From assembly GCF_051960575.1 (NCBI RefSeq), contig NZ_JBQCEE010000389.1, positions 1-33,470 of the forward strand: 33,470 bases of DNA, read 5' to 3'. The position numbers and the translations under genes were made by a program. Below, piece by piece: positions 1 through 9,107 of the stretch. Source of the stretch: JBQCEE01 sp051960575 (GTDB lineage Bacteria; Actinomycetota; Actinomycetes; Mycobacteriales; Jatrophihabitantaceae). How positions within the stretch are numbered: the first letter of the stretch is position 1; the number at the start of each line of letters is the position of its first letter. The notes beneath the pieces are model-generated. The model searched no databases and had not been told where the DNA came from. It saw only the letters and a program-made list of their open reading frames with translations.

Positions 1-1064
<1,064 letters not shown>

Positions 1065-1093
1065 GCCGTCCGAGCCGCTGCTCGACCAGCACT

Positions 1094-1132
1094 GACGCGA
1101 AGGCCCCGGGGGACACCCGGGGCCTTCGCGTC
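1094..1132 (+). terminator. Terminator hairpin after glnA
   Basis: A perfect 17-bp inverted repeat (1094-1110 with 1116-1132) separated by a 5-nt loop, starting 29 nt after the glnA stop. There is no clear T tract, which is usual for actinobacterial terminators. Confidence 0.85.
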
Positions 1133-1268
1133 GTCCGGCGCCGCGGCGCCATGGTCGCGTCCCGTCGATTCCGTGCCATCCCGCGCGGCCGGTGAACCGC
1201 GACGCGCCGCGCTCCGTCGTCCCGCGCAGAGGCGCTCGTCCGAGTGCCACGGACGGAGGCGGGTCGTC

Positions 1269-1784
1269 ATGACATCCATCCATCTCGCACGAACTGGCCT
1301 CGGCACCGTCGGTGTCGCGGCGGCACTCGCGCTGCTCACCGCCTGCGGGAGCAGTGCCTCCTCGGGCAACGCCGCCGCGGCAGGGGGCGGTGGGGCCTCC
1401 GGGACGGGCGGCGTCCCGGCCGGTCTGCGAACGGAGTCGACGCCGGTCGGCACGGTGCTGGCCGACTCATCAGGACGCACCGTCTACGAGTTGGTCGGCG
1501 ACTCGGTCGCGCGCCCGACGTGCACCGGGCAGTGTCTGTCGGTCTGGCCGGCGGTCACCGCGAACGGGCACCAGGTCGTCGTCCACGGCCACCCGGCCTA
1601 CACCTTCGTCGGCGACAGGGCGACCGGCCAGGTCACCGGCCAGGACCTGACCGACCAGTGGGGACGCTGGTTGGCGCTGGGGGCGGACGGCGACCCGATC
1701 ACGTCGAGCAGGCCGGGCTCACCGGCGTCCTCGGGCCCGGCCTCGTCGCCGAAGGCGCCCGGCGGCGGCGGCCCCGCCTTCTGA
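1269..1784 (+). CDS. Secreted-repeat lipoprotein (Lipoprotein_15 / COG4315-like)
   Basis: Probable surface lipoprotein of 171 residues, function unknown. The ATG at 1269 is chosen because GGAGG lies at 1255-1259 with good spacing; upstream starts in the frame would spoil the signal peptide. Residues 1-26 form a signal peptide with a hydrophobic core and a lipobox LTAC (Cys26), followed by a Ser/Gly/Ala-rich linker to about residue 50. Two copies of the Y-x-x-V-G-D type motif follow (YELVGD near 73, YTFVGD near 111), with TCTGQCLSVWPA between them, characteristic of the family found in many actinobacterial lipoproteins. The C-terminus is a low-complexity Pro/Ser/Gly tail. The next gene begins 12 nt downstream, so co-transcription with the hydroxylase and DoxX genes is likely. 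Confidence 0.85.
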   Translation: MTSIHLARTGLGTVGVAAALALLTACGSSASSGNAAAAGGGGASGTGGVPAGLRTESTPVGTVLADSSGRTVYELVGDSVARPTCTGQCLSVWPAVTANGHQVVVHGHPAYTFVGDRATGQVTGQDLTDQWGRWLALGADGDPITSSRPGSPASSGPASSPKAPGGGGPAF

Positions 1785-1796
1785 GACGGGCCGACG

Positions 1797-2786
1797 ATGA
1801 CACGCCCGACCCGCGCGGCCACGCGGGTCTACCTCCCGGCCCTGCTCGTGCCGGCCGTGGCGCTCGCGCTGATCGTCGCGGGCTGGGCGACGCACTGGGG
1901 CGGCGTCGACTTCGGCGCCTCGTTGACGGCCTCGCGGGTGGTGACCATCGGTCCGCTCGCGGCCGCGCTGCTCGCGTCGTTCCTCGTGCTCGAGCGGCTG
2001 CGCCCGGCGCAGGTGCGCCCGCTGATCGCCCGCGGTCATCGCCACGACCTGCTCTTCGCCGTCCTCAACGCCGCGGTGGTGCTGCCGCTGGTCACCGCGC
2101 TGACGCTGTCGTTGTCGGACGTGTTGCAGCGGGTGGCGCCGTGGATCGTGCTGCCGCACCTCGCGGCGGTGCCGCACTGGGCCGTGCTGCTGGCGATCCT
2201 CGTGGCGATGGACCTCGGGAACTGGCTGGTGCACCTGGCCAACCACCGGGTGCGGCTGCTCTGGCGCTTCCACGAGTTGCACCACTCGCAGGAGGACATG
2301 AACGTCCTCACCGTCTTCCGGACGCACCCGCTGATCCACGTGTCCTACCTGGTGGCGGTGCTGCCGGCGCTGGTGCTGCTCGCGAACGGCGAGGTGCCGA
2401 CGCTGCTGCTCGTCCTCTACGGCGGCAGCGTCGCCTTCGCGCACTCGAACACCGACGCCGGCTTCGGACCATTCGAGCGGGTCTTCGTCAGCCCCAACTA
2501 CCACCGCATCCACCACCGGGTGCACGACCGGCAGGACGTCAACCTCGGCTTCGCCCTCACCGTCTGGGACCAACTGTCGGGACGCGCGGTGTTCCCGTCG
2601 GCGGCGACCGTGCGGGCCGACACCGGCCTGCCACAACGCCCGTTGAGGGTCGAGCAGGAGGGCCCCCGCGCACGTCATCTCGCGGTGCTGGTCGCACAAC
2701 TGCTCGCGCCGTTCCGTCCGTGGGACGGCTGGGACCCGCCCGATCCGAGCACCCCTGCCGGTGGCGGGGCGCCGCGAAGGAGCTGA
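1797..2786 (+). CDS. Fatty acid hydroxylase / sterol desaturase family membrane protein
   Basis: Integral membrane di-iron oxygenase-like protein of 329 residues; substrate unknown. Hydrophobic segments lie near residues 12-30, 48-64, 85-105, 127-145 and 182-212. The histidine clusters that bind the di-iron centre are visible: HLANH (146-150), HELHH (159-163), His216, and HRIHH (236-240). This is the FA_hydroxylase superfamily pattern. The C-terminal 60 residues are hydrophilic and Pro/Gly-rich. The gene lies between the lipoprotein gene and the DoxX gene, with its stop only 2 nt before the next ATG. No sterol or carotenoid genes are nearby, so the substrate cannot be inferred from context. 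Confidence 0.87.
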   Translation: MTRPTRAATRVYLPALLVPAVALALIVAGWATHWGGVDFGASLTASRVVTIGPLAAALLASFLVLERLRPAQVRPLIARGHRHDLLFAVLNAAVVLPLVTALTLSLSDVLQRVAPWIVLPHLAAVPHWAVLLAILVAMDLGNWLVHLANHRVRLLWRFHELHHSQEDMNVLTVFRTHPLIHVSYLVAVLPALVLLANGEVPTLLLVLYGGSVAFAHSNTDAGFGPFERVFVSPNYHRIHHRVHDRQDVNLGFALTVWDQLSGRAVFPSAATVRADTGLPQRPLRVEQEGPRARHLAVLVAQLLAPFRPWDGWDPPDPSTPAGGGAPRRS

Positions 2787-2788
2787 TC

Positions 2789-3337
2789 ATGTCGACGCAC
2801 ACCCTCCACACGCCCGACGCGCTGCGCGCCGTCTTCGGTACCTCGGCCGGCCGACGCCCGACCGACCTCGGCTGTCTCGTCGTGCGGGTCACGCTGGCCT
2901 GGGTCTTCGTCTACTACGGCGCGGCGAAACTCTTCGGCGCCTTCCCCGGCGACGGACCGCACGGCCTGCACGAGACGGCGGTCTTCATGGCACGCACGGC
3001 GCACCTGCGGCCGGGCATGTTCTTCGCCGTCGTGGCAGGGCTGGTCGAGTTCGGCGGTGGCGTGGCGATGGCGCTCGGCCTCGGCACCCGCCTGGCCGCC
3101 GCCGCGCTCTTCGGCGACATGGTGCTCGCGACGATCACCGTCACCTGGGCCACCGGGCTGAACTCGACCAGCTCACCGCCCGGCTACCAGGTGAACCTGG
3201 CCCTGGCCGCCCTGGCCCTGACCGCGGCCCTGCTCGGTGCCGGCAGCCTCAGTCTCGACGCAGTGGTGTCGCGCGCACTGCGGCAACGGTCTGCAGGCTC
3301 GACGAACGTTGAGCCATCGGCCCCGATCAGGACTTGA
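2789..3337 (+). CDS. DoxX family membrane protein
   Basis: Small integral membrane protein of 182 residues. The ATG at 2789 has a GAAGGAG ribosome site (2776-2782) inside the end of the previous gene. After a 27-residue cytosolic N-terminus, four helices are apparent (about 30-50, 75-95, 98-118, 133-155). The first carries the DoxX-type sequence RVTLAWVFVYYGAAKLFG, and a GLVEFGGGVAMALGLGTRLAA segment follows, both typical of the family. DoxX proteins are linked to redox and membrane stress functions, but no specific reaction can be assigned. The last 11 nt overlap the end of the convergent minus-strand gene. Confidence 0.88.
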   Translation: MSTHTLHTPDALRAVFGTSAGRRPTDLGCLVVRVTLAWVFVYYGAAKLFGAFPGDGPHGLHETAVFMARTAHLRPGMFFAVVAGLVEFGGGVAMALGLGTRLAAAALFGDMVLATITVTWATGLNSTSSPPGYQVNLALAALALTAALLGAGSLSLDAVVSRALRQRSAGSTNVEPSAPIRT

Positions 3338-3782
3338 GGACGACCGTGATCGTGATGGTGAGCGTCACCGGCGTGCTCGGGTCGAGGCCGGGGGGCGTCT
3401 CGCCCGGTCCGAAGACGTCCGCGGCGGTGCCGCTGATCGACTGCTGGCACGTGGTCTGCTGCTGGTGCTGGTTCGCGTTGCCCTGGCCCTTGGTGGACAG
3501 GAACGTGCCGAGCACCGTGTCGGTGCCGGTGATCGTCGCGACGCCACCGAACGATGTCGGGATGCCGTGCGAGCCCGGCGTGCCGACGACCTGGCCGACG
3601 CTCCATCCACCCATGTCACTGCTGTGGTTGTTGTTGGTGCGGATCGTGTACTGCGTGCCGGCGCACTCGATGGTCTGCGTCGACTGCGCGGCGTGTGCCG
3701 ACGCAGCGAACACCAACGCGCCCGCGGCACCGGCGATCGCACCGACCGCGGCCACTGCCGCCCTGCTCGATCCGTTCGACAT
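3327..3782 (-). CDS. Secreted protein of unknown function
   Basis: A 151-residue protein with a clear Sec signal peptide: MSNGSSRAAVAAVGAIAGAA, then more hydrophobic residues and a cleavage site after AHA (near residue 33). The ATG at 3782 is chosen because GAGGAGG precedes it at good spacing; longer frames would bury the signal. The mature part is Thr/Ser/Gly-rich, with two cysteines (in ECAG and TTCQQ) that could form a disulfide. It ends in a beta-like TPVTLTITITVVLKS strand. I do not recognise the family. It is convergent with the DoxX gene, their ends overlapping by 11 bp, and is probably transcribed alone. Confidence 0.75.
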   Translation of the reverse strand: MSNGSSRAAVAAVGAIAGAAGALVFAASAHAAQSTQTIECAGTQYTIRTNNNHSSDMGGWSVGQVVGTPGSHGIPTSFGGVATITGTDTVLGTFLSTKGQGNANQHQQQTTCQQSISGTAADVFGPGETPPGLDPSTPVTLTITITVVLKS

Positions 3783-4043
3783 GTGAGGCCTCCTCACTCC
3801 CGGACAGGTACGGGCACGCCCGAATGCGCCCCCGCTCCGACCGATGCCGGGCAGCGTGGCAAGCGGCGTGATCAAGGTCAAGGGCGAAGATCGATTCGGC
3901 CGCACCGATGGCAGGAAGCGCCGGGAAGAAAGGGGTGAACCCGCCGAGAACGATCGAGCCGCGATCGGCCCGGTCGCCCGCCGCGGCAGGATGCTGCCGG
4001 GCCGGGTCCGGGTCGCCGGATCCGCCTGTGATCACATGGACGA

Positions 4044-5237
4044 ATGACCCGAACGCCGCGCGTCCACCTGACCACGGCGTTCTGGTTCGTCACCGCGGCC
4101 TTCGTCGCCACCATGCTCGGCACGACGCTGCCGACGCCGCTCTACCCGACCTACGAGCGGCAGCTCGACTTCGGCGCGCTCACGGCGACGATCGTCTTCG
4201 CCACCTATGCCGTCGGCGTGCTGGCGGCGCTGCTCGCGTTCGGGCGCGCCTCGGACACGCTCGGGCGGCGCCCGACCCTGCTCGCCGGGCTCGGCGCCGC
4301 GCTGCTGTCGTCGGCGGTCTTCCTGCTCGCCGCGCCGGTGCACGGGCACGCGCTCGGGCTCACCCTGCTGCTGGTCGGACGGTTCCTGTCGGGCCTCTCG
4401 GCCGGTGTGTTCACCGGCACCGCGACGGCGACACTCGCCGACCTCGCCGAGGGGTCGGGCACCAGGGCGAGCCTGGTCGCCGCCCTCGCCAACGTCGGCG
4501 GCCTCGGGCTCGGCCCGCTGGTCGCCGGCGCCCTCGCCAAGGGTGAGGTCGCGCCGCTCAGCAGCCCGTACTGGGTGCACCTCGCGCTGGTCGTGGTCGT
4601 CGCCGGCCTGCTGGTGCTCACGCCCGAGACCGTCCGGGTCGACGGGCCGCGCCGGCTGACGATGCAGCGTCTCGGGGTGCCGGCCGAGGTGCGCACCACC
4701 TTCGTCCAGGCCGGGATCGCGGGCTTCGCGGGCTTCGCCGTCCTCGGCTTCTTCACCGCCGTCACGCCGGCCTCGCTGGGCGCGCTCGGCCACCATGACC
4801 CGCTGCTGACGGCGCTGGTGGTGCTCGCCGTCTTCGCCGCCTCGGCCGTCGGGCAGGTGCTGTCGCTCGCGGTCGCGCAACGTCCGGCGCTGCTCACGGG
4901 CACGACGGTGCTGGCGCTCGGCGCAGCCGGGGTCGGCGTCGCGATCGGCGAGCACTCGCTGCCGCTGCTCGTGGTCGGCGGCGCCGTCAGCGGCCTCGGC
5001 CAGGGCCTCAGCTTCCGTGCGGCCCTCGGCGCGGTCACCGGCGCGAGCCCGGCCGACCAGCGCGCCGCCGTCTCGTCCAGCTTCTTCGCGGTCTGCTACG
5101 TCGGCATCTCACTGCCGGTCGTCGGCGTGGGCGCGGCCAGCGACGCGGTCGGGATCGTGCGCACCGCCGAGGTCTTCGCGGGCGCCATCGCGGTGCTGAC
5201 CCTGCTCGCCCTTGCGGGGCTGGCGCGACGGCGTTAG
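4044..5237 (+). CDS. MFS transporter
   Basis: Major facilitator superfamily permease of 397 residues with about 12 hydrophobic segments. The first loop carries GRASDTLGRRPTLL (near residue 67), which is the MFS motif A (GxLaDrxGrkxxl) between helices 2 and 3. Helix 4 and the following loop contain GRFLSGLSAGVFTGTATATLADL. The two halves are separated by a cytosolic loop with ETVRVDGPRRLTM around residue 195. The substrate is unknown; the fold resembles the drug-efflux and sugar-efflux groups, and drug export is only a guess. No strong ribosome site precedes the ATG. It is not obviously in an operon with the following CorA-like gene, which begins 36 nt later. Confidence 0.9.
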   Translation: MTRTPRVHLTTAFWFVTAAFVATMLGTTLPTPLYPTYERQLDFGALTATIVFATYAVGVLAALLAFGRASDTLGRRPTLLAGLGAALLSSAVFLLAAPVHGHALGLTLLLVGRFLSGLSAGVFTGTATATLADLAEGSGTRASLVAALANVGGLGLGPLVAGALAKGEVAPLSSPYWVHLALVVVVAGLLVLTPETVRVDGPRRLTMQRLGVPAEVRTTFVQAGIAGFAGFAVLGFFTAVTPASLGALGHHDPLLTALVVLAVFAASAVGQVLSLAVAQRPALLTGTTVLALGAAGVGVAIGEHSLPLLVVGGAVSGLGQGLSFRAALGAVTGASPADQRAAVSSSFFAVCYVGISLPVVGVGAASDAVGIVRTAEVFAGAIAVLTLLALAGLARRR

Positions 5238-5273
5238 CTGCGTCCTCAGCCGGTGTGCGTCACGCTCTGCGGC

Positions 5274-6302
5274 ATGGATGTCCACGTCATCGACGCCGAC
5301 GGGCTCACCAAGCACACGCCCGACGAGCTGCCTGCGCTGCTCACCCGGGCCGACGCCGTCGTCTGGGTCGACATCCCGCTGTGCGAGACCCAGCACGCCG
5401 ACGTGCTGACCCGGGTGTTCGGGTTCGCCGAACTCGCCGTGCGCGGCTGCGTCGAGCGCAACCACATCTCGCAGGGCCATCTCTACGACGACCACCTGTT
5501 CACCGTGCTGCACGCGCCCGAACTCGGACGCGGCGGCCACGTGCACTACGTCGAGCTCGACCAGTTCGTCGGACCCAACTACGTCGTCACCGTGCACGGC
5601 CCGCTCAACCCCGTCGTCGACCGCGCCGTCGCCCAGATCGACACCGACCACGTGCTGGCGCGCATCAAGGCCGGCACGCTGCACCCCCGCACCCCGATGG
5701 CCCTGTCTGCGGCGATCGTGTCGGCGATGATCCGCCGCGAGATCGACCTCGTCGCGAAGCTGGCGCGCGAGTCGGGACGCCTCGAGCAGCAGGTGACCGA
5801 CGAGGACCACGACGACGACCCGGAGGCCCTGCTCGAGCAGCTGTTCGAGGTCGGGCACCAGTTGCTGGCGATCCGCACCATCGTCACCCACAGCGCCGAG
5901 ACCTATCGCAACCTCGCGCGCCGGGGCACCCGGCTGGCCGAGGCCGACGCCGGGCTCGTGGTCGACCTGGCCGACCGGTTCGACATGGTGCGCAGCATGG
6001 CCGAGGGCCAACGCGAGTTCGTCCACGGCGTCATCGAGTTCTTCCAGACGCGCACGAGCACGCATCTCGCGGTCGCCGCGCAGGAGCTGGCCGACACGTC
6101 GGCGAAGCAGAACGACCAGATGCAGCGCATCACCGCGTGGGTGGCGATCATCGCCGTCCCGACCGCGGTCACCGGCTGGTTCGGCCAGAACGTGCCGTAC
6201 CCGGGCTACGGCACGACGGCCGGGTTCGTCGCGTCCACGGTCATCATCGTCGTCGCGGCGCTCGCGCTGTACGTGCTGTTCCGCTGGAAGCGGTGGCTCT
6301 GA
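5274..6302 (+). CDS. CorA-family magnesium/cobalt-type channel, GQN variant
   Basis: A 342-residue homologue of the CorA/ZntB pentameric divalent cation channels. The N-terminal 270 residues are the cytosolic funnel domain with long helices. Two C-terminal transmembrane helices follow (about 286-303 and 317-336), and a basic tail (FRWKRWL) closes the protein. The pore signature, normally GMN after helix 1, reads GQN here (304-306, in WFGQNVPYPG), so the central methionine is replaced by glutamine. The start at 5274 gives MDVHVIDADG; an upstream start at 5253 is open but has no better ribosome site. Cation selectivity cannot be read from the sequence. Apparently monocistronic. Confidence 0.88.
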   Translation: MDVHVIDADGLTKHTPDELPALLTRADAVVWVDIPLCETQHADVLTRVFGFAELAVRGCVERNHISQGHLYDDHLFTVLHAPELGRGGHVHYVELDQFVGPNYVVTVHGPLNPVVDRAVAQIDTDHVLARIKAGTLHPRTPMALSAAIVSAMIRREIDLVAKLARESGRLEQQVTDEDHDDDPEALLEQLFEVGHQLLAIRTIVTHSAETYRNLARRGTRLAEADAGLVVDLADRFDMVRSMAEGQREFVHGVIEFFQTRTSTHLAVAAQELADTSAKQNDQMQRITAWVAIIAVPTAVTGWFGQNVPYPGYGTTAGFVASTVIIVVAALALYVLFRWKRWL

Positions 6303-6321
6303 GGCCCGTGGGCCGACCGGT

Positions 6322-6353
6322 CGACCTTTGGTCCCGCCGACCGACCCTTGGTC
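6322..6353 (+). promoter_or_regulatory. Paired GACCNTTGGTC boxes upstream of secreted IPT/TIG gene
   Basis: Two 12-bp copies, CGACCTTTGGTC (6322-6333) and CGACCCTTGGTC (6342-6353), start exactly 20 bp apart, about two helical turns. Each contains an interrupted palindrome GACC-N3-GGTC. The second overlaps the presumed -35 of the promoter at 6352-6379. A dimeric regulator site is inferred; the regulator is unknown. Confidence 0.45.
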
Positions 6354-6379
6354 AAGTACGGCGACGGTGACGCCGATAC
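6352..6379 (+). promoter_or_regulatory. Putative flagellar-sigma promoter of the IPT/TIG gene
   Basis: TCAA (6352-6355) and GCCGATAC (6372-6379) are separated by 16 nt. This resembles the FliA/WhiG consensus TAAA-N15-GCCGATAA and the TCAAGT -35 of the fliC promoter in this window. It is 67 bp upstream of the ATG. The spacer is 1 nt longer than optimal. Confidence 0.45.
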
Positions 6380-6446
6380 GGCAGATGCCCGCAGGGAAGC
6401 GGCGCACTCGGGTGACCGCCCGATTCGTCTTATGGAGGAGAACCGC

Positions 6447-7550
6447 ATGACCATCCGTATCAACACCGCCGGCAAGCGCGCCGCGGCCGTCGCGGCGGTT
6501 GCCGGCACGGTCGTCGCGGGCGTCTTCGGCATGTCCGGCTCGGCCAACGCCACCTCGACCACGCCCACGATCACGAAGCTGAGCGTGCACCGGATCGCCA
6601 CGAGCATCGGCAACCAGCTCATCGTCGTCACCGGCACCAACTTCGACGAGAACACGATCAGCAACGTCAAGCTCGTCGACACCCAGAACAGCAACGCGTC
6701 GGTGTGCACCACGGCCCCGACCTACATCGTCGCGAGCCCGACCTCGCTGCTGGTGAAGACCGCGAACGACTGCGCCGTGGCCAAGTCGAAGGTCGGCGTC
6801 GACATCCACCCGACGAGCGGCTCGGACATCGTGAGCGACCCGACCGTCGCCGCCATGGCGCTCGACCTCGTCGCGCCGCCGACCCTGTTCGACGACGACA
6901 CGTCGGTGCCGGACGCGCCGGTCTTCCTGGTCAACGGTGGCTCGGCCGCCCCGGTCACGGTCGCCCCGATGAGCGGTGGCCAGATCGTCGAGGTCAAGGG
7001 TGACGGGACGTACCACTTCACCACCTCGACGGCCTACCCGCTGAAGGCGAGCATCGGCGGCGTGCCGCTGACCAACCTCGCGCTCGGCGGCTGCACCGCC
7101 GGCACGAACTGCACCTACTTCACCGGCAAGCTCGGCAGCTACAAGGCGGTGCCGGCCAACAACGACCTGGTGATCACCGCCAACGGCGTCACGGCGACCT
7201 ACCACTCGGGCAGCGGGAACAGCGGCTGCGTCGCGGCCTCGAGCTGCACCGGCACCACGCACACCTTCACCATCGGTGACGACCAGCTGATCAAGCTGAG
7301 CACCCCGTCGGTCCCGCTCACCGGCGGCACCATCACGGTGAACGGCAAGGGCTTCAAGGCGGCCACCCCGACCGTCGCGATCACCGGCGCCACCCACGCG
7401 ACCTGCAGCAACGTCACGGTCGTCAGCGACACGAAGCTCACCTGCGACGCCCCGGCGAACACCGCCGGCGCCTACCCGGTGGACGTCACCGTCGGCACCA
7501 CCCACACGCTCGACAATGGCACGAACTACCTGGTCTACAGCGCCTACTGA
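6447..7550 (+). CDS. Secreted IPT/TIG-domain protein
   Basis: Exported protein of 367 residues. The ATG at 6447 has an excellent GGAGGAG site (6434-6440). Residues 1-36 form a signal peptide with a basic start (MTIRINTAGKR), a hydrophobic core and a cleavage site after SANA. The mature protein has an N-terminal Ig-like IPT/TIG unit (TPTITKLSVHRIATSIGNQLIVVTGTNF and on), a central domain with paired cysteines, and a C-terminal IPT/TIG unit (LTGGTITVNGKGFKAATPTVAI...CDAPANTAGAYPVDVTV). Such folds act as surface or secreted binding modules; the ligand is unknown. There is no cell-wall sorting signal or C-terminal anchor, so release into the medium is likely. A flagellar-sigma-like promoter upstream suggests co-expression with motility genes. 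It is followed by a strong terminator. Confidence 0.85.
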   Translation: MTIRINTAGKRAAAVAAVAGTVVAGVFGMSGSANATSTTPTITKLSVHRIATSIGNQLIVVTGTNFDENTISNVKLVDTQNSNASVCTTAPTYIVASPTSLLVKTANDCAVAKSKVGVDIHPTSGSDIVSDPTVAAMALDLVAPPTLFDDDTSVPDAPVFLVNGGSAAPVTVAPMSGGQIVEVKGDGTYHFTTSTAYPLKASIGGVPLTNLALGGCTAGTNCTYFTGKLGSYKAVPANNDLVITANGVTATYHSGSGNSGCVAASSCTGTTHTFTIGDDQLIKLSTPSVPLTGGTITVNGKGFKAATPTVAITGATHATCSNVTVVSDTKLTCDAPANTAGAYPVDVTVGTTHTLDNGTNYLVYSAY

Positions 7551-7590
7551 TCGACCTGATCGAGCGCTGCTGATCGACACCCTGACCGCG

Positions 7591-7620
7591 CGGCGGCGGG
7601 AGCTCCGGCTCCCGCCGCCG
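7591..7620 (+). terminator. Terminator hairpin after IPT/TIG gene
   Basis: A perfect 13-bp GC-rich stem (7591-7603 with 7608-7620), 4-nt loop, followed by TTCGGCGTTCT. It lies 40 nt after the stop codon. Confidence 0.8.
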
Positions 7621-7740
7621 TTCGGCGTTCTCGACCCGAACGACGTCACGGGACGCACCACCCGGGCCGGCGTCAACCGTGCCGCGCTCCCCCGCTAGCG
7701 TCGGCGGGGCACGCCGAACCCACCGCGCGAGGAGCACCCC

Positions 7741-8100
7741 ATGGCGATCGTCAACCTGGCCACCGCCCTCGGCCTCGGCCGCGCCGTGTTCGGCGGGGCC
7801 GCGTGGGCCGCGCCGAAGCTGGTCGCCGAACGCGGCGGCATGCCCGGCGCCGGCGCGAACGGCGAGGCCCGCTACATGACCCGCCTGTTCGGCTCGCGCG
7901 ACCTCATGGTCGGCCTCGCGACCGCGCTGCCGGCGACCCAGGCCCAGGCGCTGCGCCTCGGCATCGTCCTCGACCTGTTCGACACGGCTGCGGGCGTGCT
8001 CGCGGGCCGCGACGGGGTGTCCGCCCGGCAGTCACGGCTGTACGCCGCCGTCGCGGGCGGCTACGCCGTCGCCGGGATCGTCGCCGCCCGGCGCCGCTGA
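7741..8100 (+). CDS. Small membrane protein, DUF4267-like
   Basis: A 119-residue hydrophobic protein with a good GAGGAG ribosome site before the ATG. Three or four short helices are apparent. The N-terminal segment MAIVNLATALGLGRAVFGGAAW, the central RLFGSRDLMVGLATAL and a final helix (LYAAVAGGYAVAGIVA) match the general pattern of DUF4267-type proteins. Those have an LGLGRI-like first helix and an FG-x-RD motif in the middle. No function is known. It precedes gpgS by 68 nt on the same strand and may be co-transcribed with it. Confidence 0.6.
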   Translation: MAIVNLATALGLGRAVFGGAAWAAPKLVAERGGMPGAGANGEARYMTRLFGSRDLMVGLATALPATQAQALRLGIVLDLFDTAAGVLAGRDGVSARQSRLYAAVAGGYAVAGIVAARRR

Positions 8101-8168
8101 ACGGGCGATCTGCTCACATCCCGCGTCCGGACGCATCCACGCCGGCGCCCGCGCGCGAACCCTTTGCC

Positions 8169-9107
8169 GTGACCGATCCCGTCGCCTGGTTCGCCGCCGC
8201 CACCACCGTCGCGGCCGACTGGCCGGTCGAGCGGGTCGCCGCCGCCAAGGGTGACCACCGCATCGCGGTCGTGCTGCCCGCCCGCAACGAGGAGGCGACC
8301 GTCGGCGACATCGTCGCCGCGATCCGCGCCGACCTCATGACCACCACGCCCTTGGTGGACGAGCTCATCGTCATCGACTCCGACTCGACCGACGCCACGG
8401 CCGAGCGGGCCGTCGCCGCCGGCGCGGTCGTGCACCCCGCGCGCGGGATCCGTCCCGACCTCGGCACCAACCGCGGCAAGGGCGAGGCGCTCTGGAAGTC
8501 GCAGTTCGTCACGTCCGCCGATCTGCTCGTGTTCGTCGACGCCGACCTCACCGGGTGGGGCACCCACTTCGTCACCGGGCTGCTCGGCCCGCTGCTGACC
8601 GACCCGCGGGTGCAACTGGTGAAGGGTTTCTACGACCGCATCCTCGACGACGGCTCGGGTGCGCACGCCCCGCAGGGCGGACGCGTGACCGAGCTGGTCG
8701 CGCGGCCGTTGTTGGCACAGTGCCGACCGGCGCTCTCGCGGGTGGTGCAGCCGTTGGCCGGCGAGTGGGCGATCCGTCGGTCGGCGTTCGCCAGGCTGTC
8801 GGTGCCGGTTGGTTACGGTGTCGAGATGGCGACCCTGCTCGACATCCACGAGCGGTTCGGCCTCACCGGCATCGCCCAGGTCGACCTCGGCGCCCGCGCG
8901 CACGCGCACCAGTCGGTGCACGACCTCGGCGTCATGGCGTCCGAGATCGTCGCCGTCACGCTGGCCCGCACGCTGGCCGACGCACCCCCGGCCGCGCCCG
9001 ACCTGTGGCAGTTCGACCGCCGCCGGCCCGAGTCGTGGCACGCGCGCCAGGTGCCGGTCGTCGAACGCCCGCCCGCCGCACCCCTGCTCGACAACGGAGA
9101 CCGCTGA
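8169..9107 (+). CDS. gpgS: Glucosyl-3-phosphoglycerate synthase
   Basis: Family GT81/GT2-like glycosyltransferase that moves glucose from a nucleotide sugar to 3-phosphoglycerate. This is the first step of methylglucose lipopolysaccharide or glucosylglycerate synthesis. The 312-residue protein starts at GTG 8169 (VTDPVAWF), matching the N-terminal length of the family; the ribosome site is weak. The sugar-nucleotide site VVLPARNEEATVGDIV begins near residue 37. The metal-binding DAD (in VFVDADLTGWGTHF) and the acceptor region (VKGFYDR, PLAGEWAIRR, VPVGYGVEMATLLDI) are all recognisable. Its stop overlaps the ATG of the FolP-like gene (TGATG). In Mycobacterium tuberculosis the same two families are neighbours (Rv1207/Rv1208), supporting the call. 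Confidence 0.92.
   Translation: MTDPVAWFAAATTVAADWPVERVAAAKGDHRIAVVLPARNEEATVGDIVAAIRADLMTTTPLVDELIVIDSDSTDATAERAVAAGAVVHPARGIRPDLGTNRGKGEALWKSQFVTSADLLVFVDADLTGWGTHFVTGLLGPLLTDPRVQLVKGFYDRILDDGSGAHAPQGGRVTELVARPLLAQCRPALSRVVQPLAGEWAIRRSAFARLSVPVGYGVEMATLLDIHERFGLTGIAQVDLGARAHAHQSVHDLGVMASEIVAVTLARTLADAPPAAPDLWQFDRRRPESWHARQVPVVERPPAAPLLDNGDR

Noticed and set aside
3783..4043. Promoter of the sigma-28 class for the small secreted protein
   Set aside because: A TTGACC-like -35 occurs on the minus strand but without a matching -10, and no TAAA/TCAA-N15-GCCGAT combination is present in this intergenic stretch.
5109..7676. A very long open frame (855 codons) on the minus strand
   Set aside because: It runs antisense to three well-supported genes (MFS end, CorA, IPT/TIG), is Arg/Gly/Asp-rich without domains, and is the usual result of high GC in opposite frames.
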